The notes beneath the pieces were generated by a model. It ran no database searches, was not told the DNA's origin, and saw only the letters and a program-made list of their open reading frames with translations. Positions 22,722-36,179 of a stretch of 64,000 nt of DNA are shown one piece after another. Every line of letters starts with the position of its first letter. The first letter of the stretch is position 1. The stretch covers positions 1,336,212 through 1,400,211 of the forward strand of contig BRON01000012.1 in NCBI GenBank assembly GCA_024345305.1, given 5' to 3'. The position numbers were made by a program, and so were the translations under genes. Source of the stretch: Mrakia gelida (taxonomy: Eukaryota > Basidiomycota > Tremellomycetes > Cystofilobasidiales > Mrakiaceae).

Positions 22722-23558
22722 ACGAGGAAGAACAAAACGGTCGAAGCTTCTGGTAGAGCAGAGACATCTCTCGTGTAAAAGCTCATAACAGATGGTATAA
22801 CATTTGAGTGTGGGATGTTTGGTACGGATTTGGAACGAGACGAATCCGAAGACAAGAAGATGGATCCGAAGTTCGACGCGCTCGACTTCGGCTTTGCCTA
22901 TTCTGGAGGCAGCTTTAGCTCCCGCACTTTCGCACAAGAGCTAGCAGCTTCGCGTGAGTCGTAATGAAACTGGAGATTCAAGCGTCTTCGTTTCCTGGAC
23001 TCGACGGGAGAGATCGCGAGTTGGTCAGGACGGAGACGAAAGAACGGAACTGCACTCGCCCCTCATATATCTGTACCTCACCTTCAGAAAGAAGCACCAT
23101 AGTATTACAGAATACGATCAATTTCTGACTTTGTCTATGAAACGTGAGCCTTGCGAGGAAGAGCGAGGCAGGCTGGTTGAGCAAGAACCTCGCGACGCGA
23201 CCTCGAAGGCGCGCCTCACAAGTTCTGCCTTCTGAGAGAAGAGAAAACATCAAATCTTCGCGACCGTACCTTTCTCGACCTTCTCAACTCATCCTTGACT
23301 GCCCTCGGAAGATCATCGAAAGCAGGAAAAAGGGAAGGAAAGTGACGTCTGAGAGGATCCGCAGGCTGGCCCTGGGGAGGTCGAAACGAGAAAATCAGAA
23401 GGACCTCCCCAACTCCACCCTCTCCTCCTTCCCTCCCCCCCCTTCCCCCTTCCCCCTTCCTCGTGAGCTCTTCCAGACCTTTCAATCGTCACCCAGAGCC
23501 TCTCAAGTTTCTTACCTCAACAAATCCTCCTCGTTTCCCTCACAGCTCTCCCTCCAAA
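22722..23558. other. Intergenic region before ARB1
   Basis: 837 bp with the ADHFE1-like 3' end and the ARB1 promoter and leader. A TCATATATCTG element lies near 23,060-23,070, and the last 150 bp are C/T-rich. No RNA gene or protein gene is recognised. Confidence 0.45.
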
Positions 23559-26500
23559 ATGGCTCCCCTTTCAGCTTCCAAGGCCGCTCGTTTGGCAGCT
23601 AAGGTGAGCTCCCAACGTCCCATCTCGAGCTCTGAGACTTTGATCTATAGATCTAGAGTAGGCCAGACCTCTGACCTTGCATTCTCCTTGTTGAACTTTG
23701 TTGTCTACCAGGCTTCCAAGCCCAAGAAGGGATCGACCGACTCTCCCTCGGAATCGACCGCCAGCACTCCCCTCACCTCCCTTTCGACCAAACACTCCGT
23801 CGAGGACCTTAACGCTGGAATGAGGGATTCTCACATCGGATCAGCCGCTGATCGGTGAGTTGCCGGATATAGAGAACATGGGTGGTTTGGGGAGGTGGGA
23901 GGGCGGTGGAGGGAGCAGAAGGAAGGGGGGAAAGACCTCGAAGCTGATCTGAGCCGTGTCTCGTTGGTTCCTTCTTCGTTCGCTTCCTTCCCGTCCTTCA
24001 GATCCGCTACCGGAGTTCTCGCTTCCGACGCTAAGGGTCGAGATGTCAAGCTCGACGGATACTCCCTCTCCTTCCACGGACGAGTCCTCATCGAGTCCGC
24101 TGAGGTTGTTCTTAAGTGAGTCTCGCCTCTCGTTCTTTCCTCGCGTTTCCTCCCGTTCGGAGAGCTGACCTTCATTCGCTTCCTTCCTTCTTCAGCTACG
24201 GTCAGAGGTGAGTCTCTACATCCTAGCTTGAGCGCTGAAGGGTCGAGAAGCTGATCGACTTCTTTTGTCTCGCTCTAGGTACGGTCTTCTCGGAGAGAAC
24301 GGATCTGGAAAGGTGAGCTCGCGAACAAAGACTTTTCGCGACCTCCCCCTCCCCTTCCCTCGCTGACTTCCTCACTTCTTCCTCTCCTTCCTTCAGTCTA
24401 CTTTCCTGCAATCCATCGCCGAGCGAGATATCGATATCCCCGATCACATCGATGTACGTCCATCGCCAATTGATTTCCGAGCTCCCTGCAGCAGCTCATT
24501 CGTTCTCGTCCTTTCTCCTCCCTCCTCGCTTCCCAGATCCACATTGTTCGAGGAGCCGTCGAGCCTTCGGATGTCAAGCCCCTCGACTTCTGTATCGCTT
24601 CCGCCAAGGAGAAGGTTGAGCGACTCGAGAAGCTCGCTGAGGAGCTCTCCGTTGCCGACAACGTCGACGAGCTCGCTCTCGATGCCGTCTACGAGCAGAT
24701 CGAGGAGCTCGACCCTGCCATGTTCGAGGCCAAGGCTGGAGCCATTCTTCACGGTCTCGGATTCACCGCTCCCATGCTCGCCAAGCCCACGAAGGATATG
24801 TCCGGAGGATGGAGGATGCGAGTCGCTCTCGCTCGAGCTCTCTTCGTCAAGCCTCATCTTCTCCTCCTCGATGAGCCTACCTCCCATTTGGATCTCGGAG
24901 CCGTCGTCTGGCTCGAGGCTTACCTTTCCACCTACAACCACATCCTCATTCTCGTGAGACTTTTGTTCCTTTCGATCGTTCCGGCATTGAGCGAGACACT
25001 ATGCTGACCTTCTCGCTCTCCTTCGTCTCGTTCGAATCCAGACCTCCCACTCGCAAGATTTCATGGACTCCGTCTGCACCAACATCATGGACCTCACCAT
25101 GGAGAAGAAGCTCGTCTACTACGGAGGAAACTACTCGACCTACGTTCGAACCAAGTCCGAGAACGACGTCAACCAGATGAAGGCCTACGCTAAGCAGCAG
25201 GACGAGATTGCGCACATCAAGAAGTTCATGTGAGTAGCTGTAGACCCTCGCTTCTCGTCTCCTCGAACTTTCTCTGACCTTCTTCCTTTCGTTTCTCTCA
25301 GTGCTTCCGCTGGTACCTACGCCAACTTGGTCAAGCAGGCTAAGTCCAAGCAGAAGGTTCGTTTCGTTTCTTCGACGCGTCGAGCTCGACTCGACCGCGC
25401 CTTCTTCTTCGCTGACCACCCTTCTTTCTTTTCCCTCTACAGATCATCGACAAGATGGAGGCTGCCGGTCTCATCAAGGAGGTTTCCAAGCCCAAGGTCC
25501 TCTCGTTCAAGTTCGAGGACGTCTCCAAGCTCCCTCCTCCCATCATCGCCTTCTCCGACGTCGCCTTCTCCTACTCCGGAAAGAAGGTCGACTACCTGTA
25601 CAAGGACCTCTCCTTCGGTATCGACATGGACTCGCGTATCGCCATCGTTGGAGACAATGGGTTAGTCTTCTCGCTCTCTCCCCGTTCTCGTACGAGAGAG
25701 AGAGCTCGCGAACTAACTTTCGCCTTCCCCTTCCCTCCCTCCTCTCAGAACCGGAAAGTCGACCCTCCTCAACATGATCACTGGAGAGCTCTCCCCTACC
25801 GAGGGATCCATTTCCAAGCACTCTGCCCTCAAGCTCGCCAAGTACTCCCAGCACTCGGCTGATCAGCTCCCTTACAACAAGTCTCCCCTCGAGCACTTCG
25901 AGTCCCTCTTCCACGCCAAGTTTCCCGATAAGGACCTCCAGGTTCGTCGCTCTCCCTTCCTTGCCTTCCCTCTCCTCGAGTCCAACGCTGACAGCTCTTC
26001 TCTCTTCGTCGTTCGTTCGTTTCGTAAAGTTCTGGCGGTCTCAGCTCGGTCGATTCGGTCTTTCCGGAACCCATCAGACCTCGCCCATCTCCCAGCTTTC
26101 CGACGGTCTTCGAAACCGAGTCGTCTTCTCCCAGCTCGGTGAGTACCCTCTGCATTCAAACCTCCTCGCGGCGCCTCGAACTTGAGAGACTGATACCTCG
26201 TTCGTTCGTTCTTCGTCCCTCTGCAGCCATGGAGTACCCTTCCGTCATTCTTCTCGATGAGCCTACGAACCACTTGGATATGGAGTCCATCGACGCTCTT
26301 GCGTCGGCTATCAAGTCGTTCTCGGGAGGTGTCGTAATCGTCTCTCACGATTTCCGTACGTTCTCCTCGTCTCTCCAGCGTTTGTCGAGCGACGCCAACT
26401 CCCCGAAACTGACTCGTCTCTTCCTCTTCCCTCGCACACAGGTCTCATCTCGCAGGTCGCTGAGGAGATTTGGGAGGTCAAGGGAAAGAAGATCATCAAC

Positions 26501-26680
26501 TTGTCCAAGGAGGGTATGACCATCGTCGACTACAAGGTTCGTTATCGTTTCGTCTCGACTCGTTTTCCCTCGACCGTTCGCTGACCCTTCCCCTTCCCGT
26601 CTTCGCTATTGCAGAACATGCTCGCCAAGAGGTCGCAGGAGCAGATCGCCAAGGCCAAGCTCTCTGGAAAGAAGAACTAG
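23559..26680 (+). CDS. ARB1: ABC-F ATPase Arb1 / ABCF2-like, ribosome biogenesis
   Basis: About twelve exons encode a soluble twin-ATPase protein with no membrane domain. Domain 1 has [16 protein letters not shown] (Walker A), [16 protein letters not shown] (signature) and [20 protein letters not shown] (Walker B). A linker follows with [20 protein letters not shown]. Domain 2 has [33 protein letters not shown] and [19 protein letters not shown]. The order and linker match Arb1/ABCF2, a shuttling ABC-F protein needed for 40S and 60S subunit maturation and export. The second signature reads LSDGLRNRV, as is usual in ABCF2. A short Lys/Ser-rich N-terminus precedes domain 1. All nucleotide-binding residues are intact. 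Confidence 0.94.
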
Positions 26681-27475
26681 ATAATACCCAACCTCGTATC
26701 TTTCTCTCCTTCTGCTTTTCGGTTTTATCTCTCCCTCTCTGTCGGTTAGCGTTCGACGAGTCCCCCTCCTTCTTCACCTCGACTCGGCTCGCTTGCTCCC
26801 TTCTGCGTGTTTCCGTTTCACCCTTCATCGTCTCATCTTTCATTTTCTTTACCTCTTTTCGCGTTATAGACTGCTGGTCTCTCCCTATGTGTGCTAGCTA
26901 CCCCCTTCCCCCTTCCTTTTCAGACCCTGGCTCCGCTCCTTTTTTTCTTTGCATGCTTGACGCGATATCTACGTTAATGACACGCTTCACCTGCTTTGCG
27001 AGAGGTACTCAGGCCGATCCTGAGCCTAAGATATACAGGGTGAGAACGGAAGACGGAGGGAAGGAAAATGTCAGGGATGAGGTGAGAGAAGAGTCGCGAG
27101 ATCGACGCGTCGTCGACCAGCTCGAGAAGAGCAGGACGTGGGAACGAGCGGGCTCACGCGGCAAGGAGAGAGAAAGAAAAAAACAAAGCGTTGCTGACTT
27201 CGATACGAGACACCACAAGGTACGTGATGGACGAGAGGATTCGTTCGACGAGACGTCTCGGCAGGGGTTTTGCGCAAGCTCGCCGTGGGCGAAAAGTGCA
27301 TCGAAGAAAGGAGAACGAGTTAAGACAGGAGTAGATAGAGTAGAGTAAGGAAAGGTCGTTAAACTTCGTAAAGAGATCGAGAGCGAACGGAGAGCAAGAA
27401 GAAGAAGGAGGCAAGTGGGAAAGACAGGAAGGAGAAGAAGAGAAACCGAGATGAGACGCGACGAGATCCGATCTT
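26681..27475. other. Convergent 3' region between ARB1 and SMC5
   Basis: 795 bp between two stop codons facing each other, with T/C-rich sequence after ARB1 and A/G-rich sequence before the SMC5 stop, as expected for 3' UTRs. It holds a GACGCGTC octamer at 27104-27111. No gene is seen. Confidence 0.45.
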
Positions 27476-30400
27476 TTAGTCTCCACGAAGTCGTCTGGTC
27501 TCGCTCAGGAGATGAGAGATGTACATCTTGCCGTCGGTGTCGTTCTTGGTCTTTCGGGCGGGCACTGTTTGAAACAAAAAGGGCGAGACGTAAACGAGGA
27601 GGGGACGCGAGGGTCAGCTTCGTTTTGTCTCGACGCGAGACGGTCGGGTTGGAAAGGGACGAGACTTACGCCACTCTCCGTTGAAGACCACCAAGACTCG
27701 CATTCCTGGATCGTAGTCGAGTCCCTCGAGAACTGGAGGGGGAGAGGAGAGAAACGAAGAGGAGGGGAGCGAGGAGACGAGAAGGGATCAGCACCGATCC
27801 AGATGAGCGGCAGCGCGAGGCGAGGGACGCGGGCTCACGTTTGGGAGTGAAGAGGAAGAACTGTCCGGCGTTGGCGGGGTTGGAGGTGACCTGAGAGAGA
27901 AGGGTAAGGGAGCGAAACGACGTCAGACGCGATCTTCTTCGAACGACTCGATCTCGCGAACTAGGAACTCACGGCGACCAGATGGTTGTGAACTGCTCGT
28001 TCAGCACGAGAGTCCATCCCTTGGTTGATCCTGCGGGCAGAAGGTTACATCGAGATGATGCGAGTCAGCGAAACGAAGGTGGACGACGACGCGTCGATCG
28101 GAAACGAAGGGAGAGGATGGGAAGGACTGACTCGTCAACGACCGTGAAAGGAGTGTTGGCCAACTCGATACAGCTGAGTAGGTACATGATGGTGGTGAGG
28201 GATCGTTCCTTGAGGGAAAGTAAGGCGAAGAGAGAGTTCAGTTTGAGCGAAGAAAGGCGGAGGGCAGCGCGTCGAGAACGAAGACTCACTCCTCCAGACT
28301 GGTGATGAGATGTGAGGACCTCCATCGATTGATCTCCACGGAAGGAAACGAGGATCTCGATGGACCATTCGTTGTAATCTGTAGCATACCGACGAAAAAG
28401 AACGCGACTCGTCAGCGACGTGATCTCGACGAGCACGTCGAGCGAGACGACGAGGGGAGGAAGAAGTGAACGTACCCTCGTGCTCCTTGATGCGGATCTC
28501 TCTTCGGTTGTCGAGAGCATCCATCTACAGATAAAGAGGAAGTGAGTTCAGCGAGGGACGAAGGAACGCGAAGCAAAGCGAAGAGGGCTGACCGATGCTC
28601 GGAACTTCTTGTTGAAGTTGGCGACGAGCTTCCTGAGTTCCGGAAGCCACTTGCCCTGGAGAGATGAAACGAGAGTGGGAGGAGGAATGGGAAGAAGGTC
28701 AGATTCAGAGCGTCAACCGAGGTAGAGGAGCCGATGAGACGAGAGCTCACTCTGATCGAGGCGATTTCCCTCACGTTCGACCGTTCCTTCTGCTCGAGTT
28801 TGGCTTGTTCCCTCTCCAACTCGGCGAGCTGTAAGAACGAAGAGGGAACACGTCAGCAGCCGTATCGAGAAGGAGGGGAAGCAGCTCGACGAGGGTCGAG
28901 GACGAAACCGGAACTCACTAAGTCCTCCGCTCGTTTGAACTTCTCCAACACCGCCGGATCCTCCCCTCCCAAGTCGTCGAGTTCGTTCCTCAACGTCATC
29001 AACTCCTCAAGTAGCACTCGAGGCCGAGGAAGAGATCCTCCTCCTTCCTCCGTCATCTCGTCGATACGGACTTGAACCTTGTTCGACTCGGATTGGGGAA
29101 GGTCGACGAGCTTCCTTTGAGCCTTCTCGTGGAGAGAGAGAGCCTTCTGCCTGAGCTTGGCTACTTGGGTTGTTACTGGATGCGAAGGGGAAACGGCGGG
29201 GGGGGGGGGGGGGGAGATGATGGTCAGAAGAACAATCGAGTCGACCGACGAACGAGAGTTCGAAACCCGAGGGAAAGGAGATCAAAAGAAGACGAACCAG
29301 CATCGTACGCCTTCTTCGCCGCCGAGCTCTCCTTCTTGGCCTTCTTCGACTGAGTTTGGATGTCCTGGATGTTCTCCCTGATCCCGAAGACGGCGAGACT
29401 CGAGTCGACGAGGGACTGATGGGTTCGAGACGCGACGAGAGCGGTTTTCTATTGGCGACAAGCGAGAGAGTCAGATTTCGCAGCCGAGGCGAGAAGAATC
29501 GGAAATGATGCGATTATGGATGCGTACCATGTACTGAAGGTCGAGCTTGATCTTCTTCTTGAGGATGTCCCTGAGCTCCTGGCGAAGCTCCTCGTTCGAC
29601 TCCTCCTCCGTCGGCGCGTTCTCCAGCTCCTCGAGCTTCTTTCGATGGTTGTCTGTGGAGAAACGAAGAAGCGAAAAACGAGCGTCAGTCAAGGAGACAG
29701 GGACGGATGCGAACGAAGAAGCGACGAGGACGAGACGAGACGAGACGAACCGAGAGTCAACTTGTTCTTGTAGTTGGTTCGCTCCAGATCTCGAGACGCT
29801 CGAGCTGCCTTCTTGGCCTTGTCCTAGAGTGAGAGACGAGCAAAAAAGAAGAGTCCGAGGGTCAATTAGAGCGAGACGACTAGAAAATCGAGGCAAGGCG
29901 AGGAAAGAACAGAGAGGGGGACGGACGGAAGCATGCTTCGCCTCGACGATCTGAGTCTTGAGCTCCTCTTCGTCCTCGTTGAGTTGGTCGACCATCTTAG
30001 GAGTCTTGTCGATGTCCTCCTGGAGAGAGGCGATTGTGGTGTTGGCTTCGTCAATGGCGTTTTGGTCGACTGCAAGAGGGAAAAGAGGAGGAGCGGAAGT
30101 GAGTCGTCAAAGCTCGCGTCGAAAGACAGGGAGGAAGGCGGACGAACCAGCGTGCCTGAAACTTCTAGCCGGAGCGATCTGAACAGTGGAGCTCGACGAC
30201 AGGTTGGCTCCGTACTTCGAACTCAGGGTGGAGAATCGTATGTTTCCAGCGATGAACGTGTTGAGACGAGTGTTTCGGACGACGTCGTAGTTGATCGTGT
30301 TGGGTTGGTTTCCCTCGGAGAGAATTCGAGAGGAGATGGCCTTGATGGTGAAGAAGGAGACGGGAAAAAGAAAGGGTCGGCGAGAGGAGTGGGGTTGGAC

Positions 30401-33400
30401 GAGCAACGAAGACGAACCCGGGGAGGTCGACTCACGTTTCGGTACAGGTTCCCGTTGCTCTCGAGAAACTCCTTGACGGGATCAGGAGCGTCGATGAAGT
30501 CGATAGCGTACCCATCGAAACCCATTTGACGAAGCTGAGAGGGAAAAGAGGACGCGTCGAGTTAGTTCGAGATTCGAACCGAGGAGAGCAAGGAAGAGGA
30601 ACGGACCTGAGCATTGGGGATAGGTCCAGGTCGAGGTCGATAGGGTTTGTCGATGAGGGTCCAGTTGACCTCGAGATGCTCCGTTCGTCCGTTCCGACCT
30701 CGGTATCCCTTGTCGACTGTCGACACCCAAAGCGAAGAGAAAAGAAGGTCAGGTCTGTTCTCGTCGCGTCGCTATTCCTCCACTCTCCTCGGACTTCAGT
30801 CGGCTCACCCATTCGTCCGATGGCATCGTAGTCCTCCTTGCACTGGACGACGACAGTCTGATGTTTCAAAACAAAGCAAATGGGCGAAGGGCGTCAAGTC
30901 AGCTCTGCGACGCGACGAACCGCCGCCAAACTGGTCGAGCGGAGAACGAAGACGCGAAAGCTCACCCTCATGATCGCACCAGGAATCGAAGCCTCCACCC
31001 GACTCGCTTGACTCTGATCCGTCACTCCCACAGACAGACAAGGAGGCTCGAACACCTCCATCTTGAACATCGATGGCTTCCCTTCAGCGACGCCAGCCTT
31101 GTCCCTCCTGATGATCTCCACGAGCTTGACGACTCCTTCCGAACCAGGCCAAGACTTGAGATTCGCCATTCGAGCGTTCTGCACACTTTGGAGATGCTTG
31201 ATCCTGGAGAGATGGGGAGAAGGAGAGGGAAGGGAGGGGAAGGTCAGATGCGAGCGAGCGAAAAGAGGTTCGAACGCAACGAAGCGAAAGGATGGTAGAA
31301 CGAACCTTCCTCTCAATCGTTCGATCTGAACCTTCTTGTCCTGAACAGCTCTCTTGAGCCTTTTCCTCTCGTCGTAGACGTTCGTATCGAGTTCTTCCTC
31401 AAGCCTTCGGACCTCGGCTTGGGCGTCGTGCTGTCGAAAAAGAGACGAAGGTGCGAGGTAAGGCGACCGAGCCCGTCGCTTCTCTTCGCTCGAAAAGGAG
31501 GGCGAGAGAAGGATAGACCGAGCGATCAGACTGACCTGCTTGTTTGCAAGAGCAACCTCGTCCTGATCCTCCGGAAGTCTTCTCTTGGCCCAACTCTTCT
31601 CGAGTTTCGCGACCTGCTTCCTCTTCGCCTCCAACTTGTCCAGAGTCTTCTTCGTACGTGCTTCCTGACTGTCGAAGTTTTCGAGGATGATGTCCTTGTC
31701 GTCGGCCTGAGAAGGGAAAGCCAAACAGTCAGGTCGAGCGAGATCCAAGACGAGGGAACGAAAGTCGAGGCGAAACGAAACGACGACTCACGAGCGTCTT
31801 GATATCCGCCTTCAGCTTCTTGAGGTTATCGTTCGCCTTCGAAGCTCTCTCCTTGTAGTCCTTGATCTTGTCTTTCTCCTCGGTCTCCATCTCGACGAAG
31901 TGACTGCAGTAGGGAGAAAGGAATGGCGCGACGACAAGTCAGCTTCGACGCGTCGACCTCTCCTCCTTCCCTCAGAGCGAAGCGACTCACGCTTCCAGGA
32001 TCGTGTACGGCTCCAGAGTGATGGCGGCGTTCTTCCAAACGGCATGTAGCCTCTTTCGCTCGTCTCGAGACTCGGTCCAAACGTCTTTGGCTTGAGCGTA
32101 CTCCGACCAAGGGAGGATGTGTTCGAGGAAGAAGATCTGGGTTCGACGAGGGCGGGAGGCAAGTCAGCTCGAGGGGATTCGTCGAGAGACACGAAGAGAG
32201 GGGTGTGCACGCAAAAGAGAAAGTCGGAGAGAAGTGCCAGAACGAACCTGACTCGCCAACTCTCTCCTCTCCTCAGCGTCCTTCACTTCAGCTTGAAGCC
32301 GATCGTTCGCCGCTCGTCGCCGAGTAGCTTCGTGCGTCTTGGCCTCCAGAGACTACGAGAGCCAAAGAACGAATATGAATCAGGTCAGCTGAGCTCAGCT
32401 CGAGGTCTCGATTCGCGCGAAACCGAAACGAAGGACGCGTCGAGGAAAATGAACAGTCGAGCTCACCTTCTTAACCTCCTTCCCCTCCTTGGTCAACTCG
32501 ATCAACCTCTCATGCCACTCCGTCATCTTAGCGGGTCCAGCAGCCTTCTGAGTCTGTCGAAGGAGTTCTTGAGGAGACATCTCGGCGAACTGAGAGACTC
32601 GTTCTTGAGGCATGAAGGAGCTGAGGGGAGGGAGGGAGCGAAACGAAACGAAGTGAGCTCGAGCGAGAAGGGCAGAGGGAGACGATGCGCTCACCAGAGG
32701 TTTCCGATCTGGATGTTGAGAGCAGTAACCTTCTCTCTGATGACCTTGGCGGTGGATTCGTAGTCTGTTCGAAAGCGACCCAACGTAGAAGAACGAGGCA
32801 GACGCGTGAGCAAGAGACGCGAACGAGAGACGAGCTTTGCCTTCCTTCCTTCCCTTCGCACCCCACCCGGACCCTCAGCTCCTCGAACCCCTACGCCCTT
32901 CCCAACCACCACCCACCCAGTTCACAGATGGGAGTGACTCGAACGCACCATTCAACCAGAACTGAGTCGTCGTCTTTCCCCAAACGAGATCCCTTCGAAT
33001 GACCAGGTTCGGTTCGTCTCCAGCGGACTTGAGCTCGATCTCGGTGTAGGCCTTCTAAGCTCCTTCTCGAATGAAGTCGTCGAACCTATCTCCTCGACCG
33101 AGGACCTGTTTAATCGACGGACGAAGGAGGTGAGCGGGTCTGAGAGGGACAGACCAGGAGGAGGGAAGGAGGTCGCGGGCGAGCTCACCCTCGGAGACCA
33201 ACCGAGTCCGATGGCGATGGCGCAGACGATGGAAGACTTTCCGGATCCGTTGGGGGCCTTGAAGATCAACGAACGACGCGTCAGGAGAGGGGTTTCGAGG
33301 GCAAGGAAAGAAGAGAGAGAGAGAGCAAGCTCACGATGACCGAGTTGAGACCTGGCCCACATCTGAACTCGACTCCTTTGAAGGTCATGAAGTTCTTGAG

Positions 33401-33881
33401 CGCGATCCTAACGATGGAGCCGGGTAGGAATCTACAAAAAGAACGAGGTCAGGTTAGTCACCATCTAGTAGACCTCGAGAAAGAGAAAGAACGAGAGATC
33501 TCACCCATCAGCACCTCTCTGGGTCAATCTCCTCAGGACCTCCTCGCTCAGGACGGCTTGCGTCCCAATACCATCGGGGACCTCCCCTCCTCCTGCACCA
33601 TCGTCGTTCTCGAGCACATCCAGCTCATCATCCTGATCGTCGCTATCTACTCTTCTTCTCTTGAACGTTCCAGCTGGGAGGTCTTCCTCGTCTTCGAGTT
33701 TGCCGGGAGGAGGAGGAGGGGAAGGAGCGAGGTCGAGCTCGAGCTCGTCTTCGGGTTCTGGTTCTGGTTCGTTCTCGTCGTCGTCGATGGGTCGATTGGG
33801 TTTCCTTCGTTTGTTGGCTGGGACGAGAGAAGGATCCTTCTCGTCCTCTGCTGCTGCTGGAGGGGATGGAGACCGCTTCAT
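27476..33881 (-). CDS. SMC5: Structural maintenance of chromosomes protein 5 (SMC5)
   Basis: A large gene of about 1,100 residues in more than 15 exons. The N-terminus (MKRSPSPPAAAED) is acidic with basic NLS-like clusters (ANKRRKPNRP, TFKRRRVD). It then reads FLPGSIVRIALKNFMTFKGV and APNGSGKSSIVCAIAIGLG (Walker A). Long charged coiled-coil segments flank a hinge in the middle. The C-terminal head has EVLTSHHQSGGERSLTTIMY (ABC signature), FTVVDEINQGMDSRAER (Walker B) and FFLFTPKLLEGLDYDPGMRV. The KNFMTFKGVEF and DEINQGMD wording is typical of SMC5 rather than SMC1-4. SMC5 pairs with SMC6 and Nse subunits in the nucleus for recombinational repair, replication-fork handling and rDNA/telomere maintenance. 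Introns carry several GACGCGTC octamers, and one has a 17-G run at 29,198-29,214. Confidence 0.94.
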
Positions 33882-34063
33882 AGGGTTTGTTGGCGTTGAA
33901 GGAAGCTCGCCTCCTCCCTTGCCTTCTCTCTCTCCTTTCGAGAGCTGACCTGTCTCCTTCCTTCCTAACGACCAGCAGCCCCTCCAAACGACCGATCTCT
34001 CTATCTCTCTCTCTCGGATCCGAAACAGATAACCACGCCTATCTAAAACACCGACCCACACCG
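33882..34063. promoter_or_regulatory. Divergent promoter of SMC5 and TRS31
   Basis: Only 182 bp separate the two start codons. The stretch contains a CTCTCTATCTCTCTCTCTC run near 33,990-34,015. No specific factor site is identified. Confidence 0.4.
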
Positions 34064-35558
34064 ATGGCTTCCCGATTATCACTCTTATCAAGTCCGTCCA
34101 AAGAAACGAACGAACGAGAGAGGCGAGAGCTGACCAGATCTCCTTCCCTTCCCATTCCCCTTCCCTCAGATCCCTCCTCCTCCCCCTCCGCCTCCCCGAA
34201 TCGATACTCCCTCCCAGCAGGAGGTATCGCCTCCGGATCTCCCATAAGTGCTCTCGGAGTAACGAAACGGACCTCCCAGCAGGGTCAGCCAGGAGGTCAA
34301 GGTTCCATCTTGGAGAGACCGTCAGTCTCGTCTCGCCTCCCTTCCCTCGTCGACTCGAGCTCACCTTCTTCCTCGTTCCTCGTGCTTTCAGATACAACAA
34401 GACCTTAAGATCGGAGGTCTCTCTATCAGCCTACGCGTTCATGATCTCGGAAATCATCTCGTACTGCCAGTCGAGAGTGGATTCGATCTCGGAACTGGAA
34501 GCAAGGTCAGCTCAACCCTCCCTCTCCTTCCTCGTTCCCCTTCTCCCCGCCCCTTCTTGAGCTAACCCAGCTCTCTTCTCGATAGACTATCTGCACTAGG
34601 TCACCACGTAGGCATCCGTATCCTCTCTCTCCTTCTGCTGAGGAACATGAACGGGAACGCAGCGGCTTTGAAGGTGCGTGCGAGCTCACCCCTCCTCTCC
34701 TCCTCCTTCCCTCGCCCATCTCTCCCTTCTTCGCTCGAGGTCGAGCTCTCCCTCTGATGCGTCCGTCTTGCGCTCTTCATCACAACCAGGACCCCAAGAA
34801 GGAATCTCGCCTCATCCCTTGCCTGCAGTTCATCCACACCCAGGTCTACAGAGCAGCGTTCGGTCGTCCGGCGGATGGGCTGGAGAAGTCGTTTGGAGGC
34901 GAGGATGAGTGTGAGTTCTATCCCTGTCTCTCTCTATCACCATCCCTCTGACCTTCCTCGACAACGTGCCAGTCCGACATATACCTCCATCTCGTCCCAT
35001 CTCTTCCCTCGTTCCGTTTCGCTCGTCTCTTCGTCTCCCGAACTGACCGACCCGACCACGCGTCTCTTCCTCTCGTTCGAACGACGAAACAGACATGATC
35101 TCCCTCAACGTCCCACCTCTCACTCAGCACATCTCTATCCCAAAGGACATGTCCTCCCTCTCGTGCGAAGCTTTCACGGCTGGGCTGGTCGAAGGAGTGC
35201 TGGATGGGTTGGATTTCGTGAGTCCCCTCGCTCCCTCGCTCTCGTCCTTTCGCTACGTCTCGTTCTTCTTCCCCCCCCCTTCCCCACATACACCTTTGCG
35301 GCGCATCCACGCTTCTTCTCTCCACTCATCTTTTGAACGCCACGTCGACACCGTCGGCCTTCCCCAACTCGCTCGTCCGTTCGTTCGTTGCGAACCCAAA
35401 CTGACCGCCCTCCCCATCCCTCGCCCCTTTCGCAGCCAGCAAAAGTCACAGCTCACTCGGTTCCGACGGAAGGCTTTCCTCTACGTTCGGTGGTGCTCAT
35501 CAAGCTGGGGAGCAGCGTGATGGAGAGGGAGGAAGGGTTCGGTGGGAGTGGGAGGTAG
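34064..35558 (+). CDS. TRS31: TRAPP complex subunit Trs31 / TRAPPC5 (Bet3 family)
   Basis: Seven exons (34064-34091, 34170-34320, 34392-34505, 34586-34673, 34790-34910, 35093-35217, 35436-35558) total 750 nt, 249 residues. The first about 70 residues are Ser/Pro/Gly-rich. The rest is a Bet3-type fold: LRSEVSLSAYAFMISEIISY, SRVDSISELEARLSALGHHV, LIPCLQFIHTQVYRAAFGR, ADGLEKSFGGEDEYMISLN, ISIPKDMSSLSCEAFTAGLV and EGVLDGLDFPAKVTAH. This wording is specific to Trs31. TRAPP tethers vesicles at the Golgi and activates Ypt1. No lipid-attachment cysteine of the Bet3 type is claimed. Divergent from SMC5. Confidence 0.93.
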
Positions 35559-36179
35559 AACAGCAGCGACGAGCCAAATCCCACGTTTCGTAGGCTGGAC
35601 AGGAAGCTTGGGCCAGCAGATGGGATGAGGATGACTACTTCGTGCCTTGCTTTGCGCGGGAGGGGTGGGGTGGGCAGGGGGGGGGGGGGGGCGGGATAGA
35701 GAGAGGAGGGAAGCGAAGAGGAGGCGAGATGAACGCGTCGGGCGGCGGGGCTGGGTCGAGAGATGTTCTGCTGCAGCCAAGCCATAACAGCGAGGGTGGT
35801 GCTTCAGTACGGACTTTTCGCCCATAGCCTGCGTTGCATCTATAGTCTGGGCCCGGCCGCGCCGCGCGTGAGGTCTCTGAGAGAGAGGAACGACGCGTTG
35901 TCGCTGCTGATTCCTTCCTTCCTTCCCCCACGAACGAAACGAAACCAAAGTGATCGAGACCTATCCGAGCAAAAACCATGCCAGTCATCTCCAGGTGAAC
36001 GCTGAATAGATACGAACACAAGAGCAAAAGAAGAGGCAAAACTCGTCACTGCTCTCGTTTCTAACTCCGAAAGTCTCCCCTCTTTGCGCTCGCGAGCTCA
36101 CTCCTCCCTTCCTTCCTCCCTCCCCTCACCCTCCCACTCACTCAACCCAGCCCACCCTCTCCCCCTCTCAACCCCAAAG
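35559..36179. other. Intergenic region with a G homopolymer
   Basis: 621 bp between TRS31 and TOM7. It holds a run of 15 G at 35677-35691 within a longer G-rich patch, then C/T-rich sequence leading to the TOM7 ATG. No gene is seen. Confidence 0.5.

Noticed and set aside
29198..29214. Run of 17 G in an SMC5 intron as a functional element
   Set aside because: Homopolymers of this size vary easily and can be assembly artefacts; nothing else around it suggests a function.
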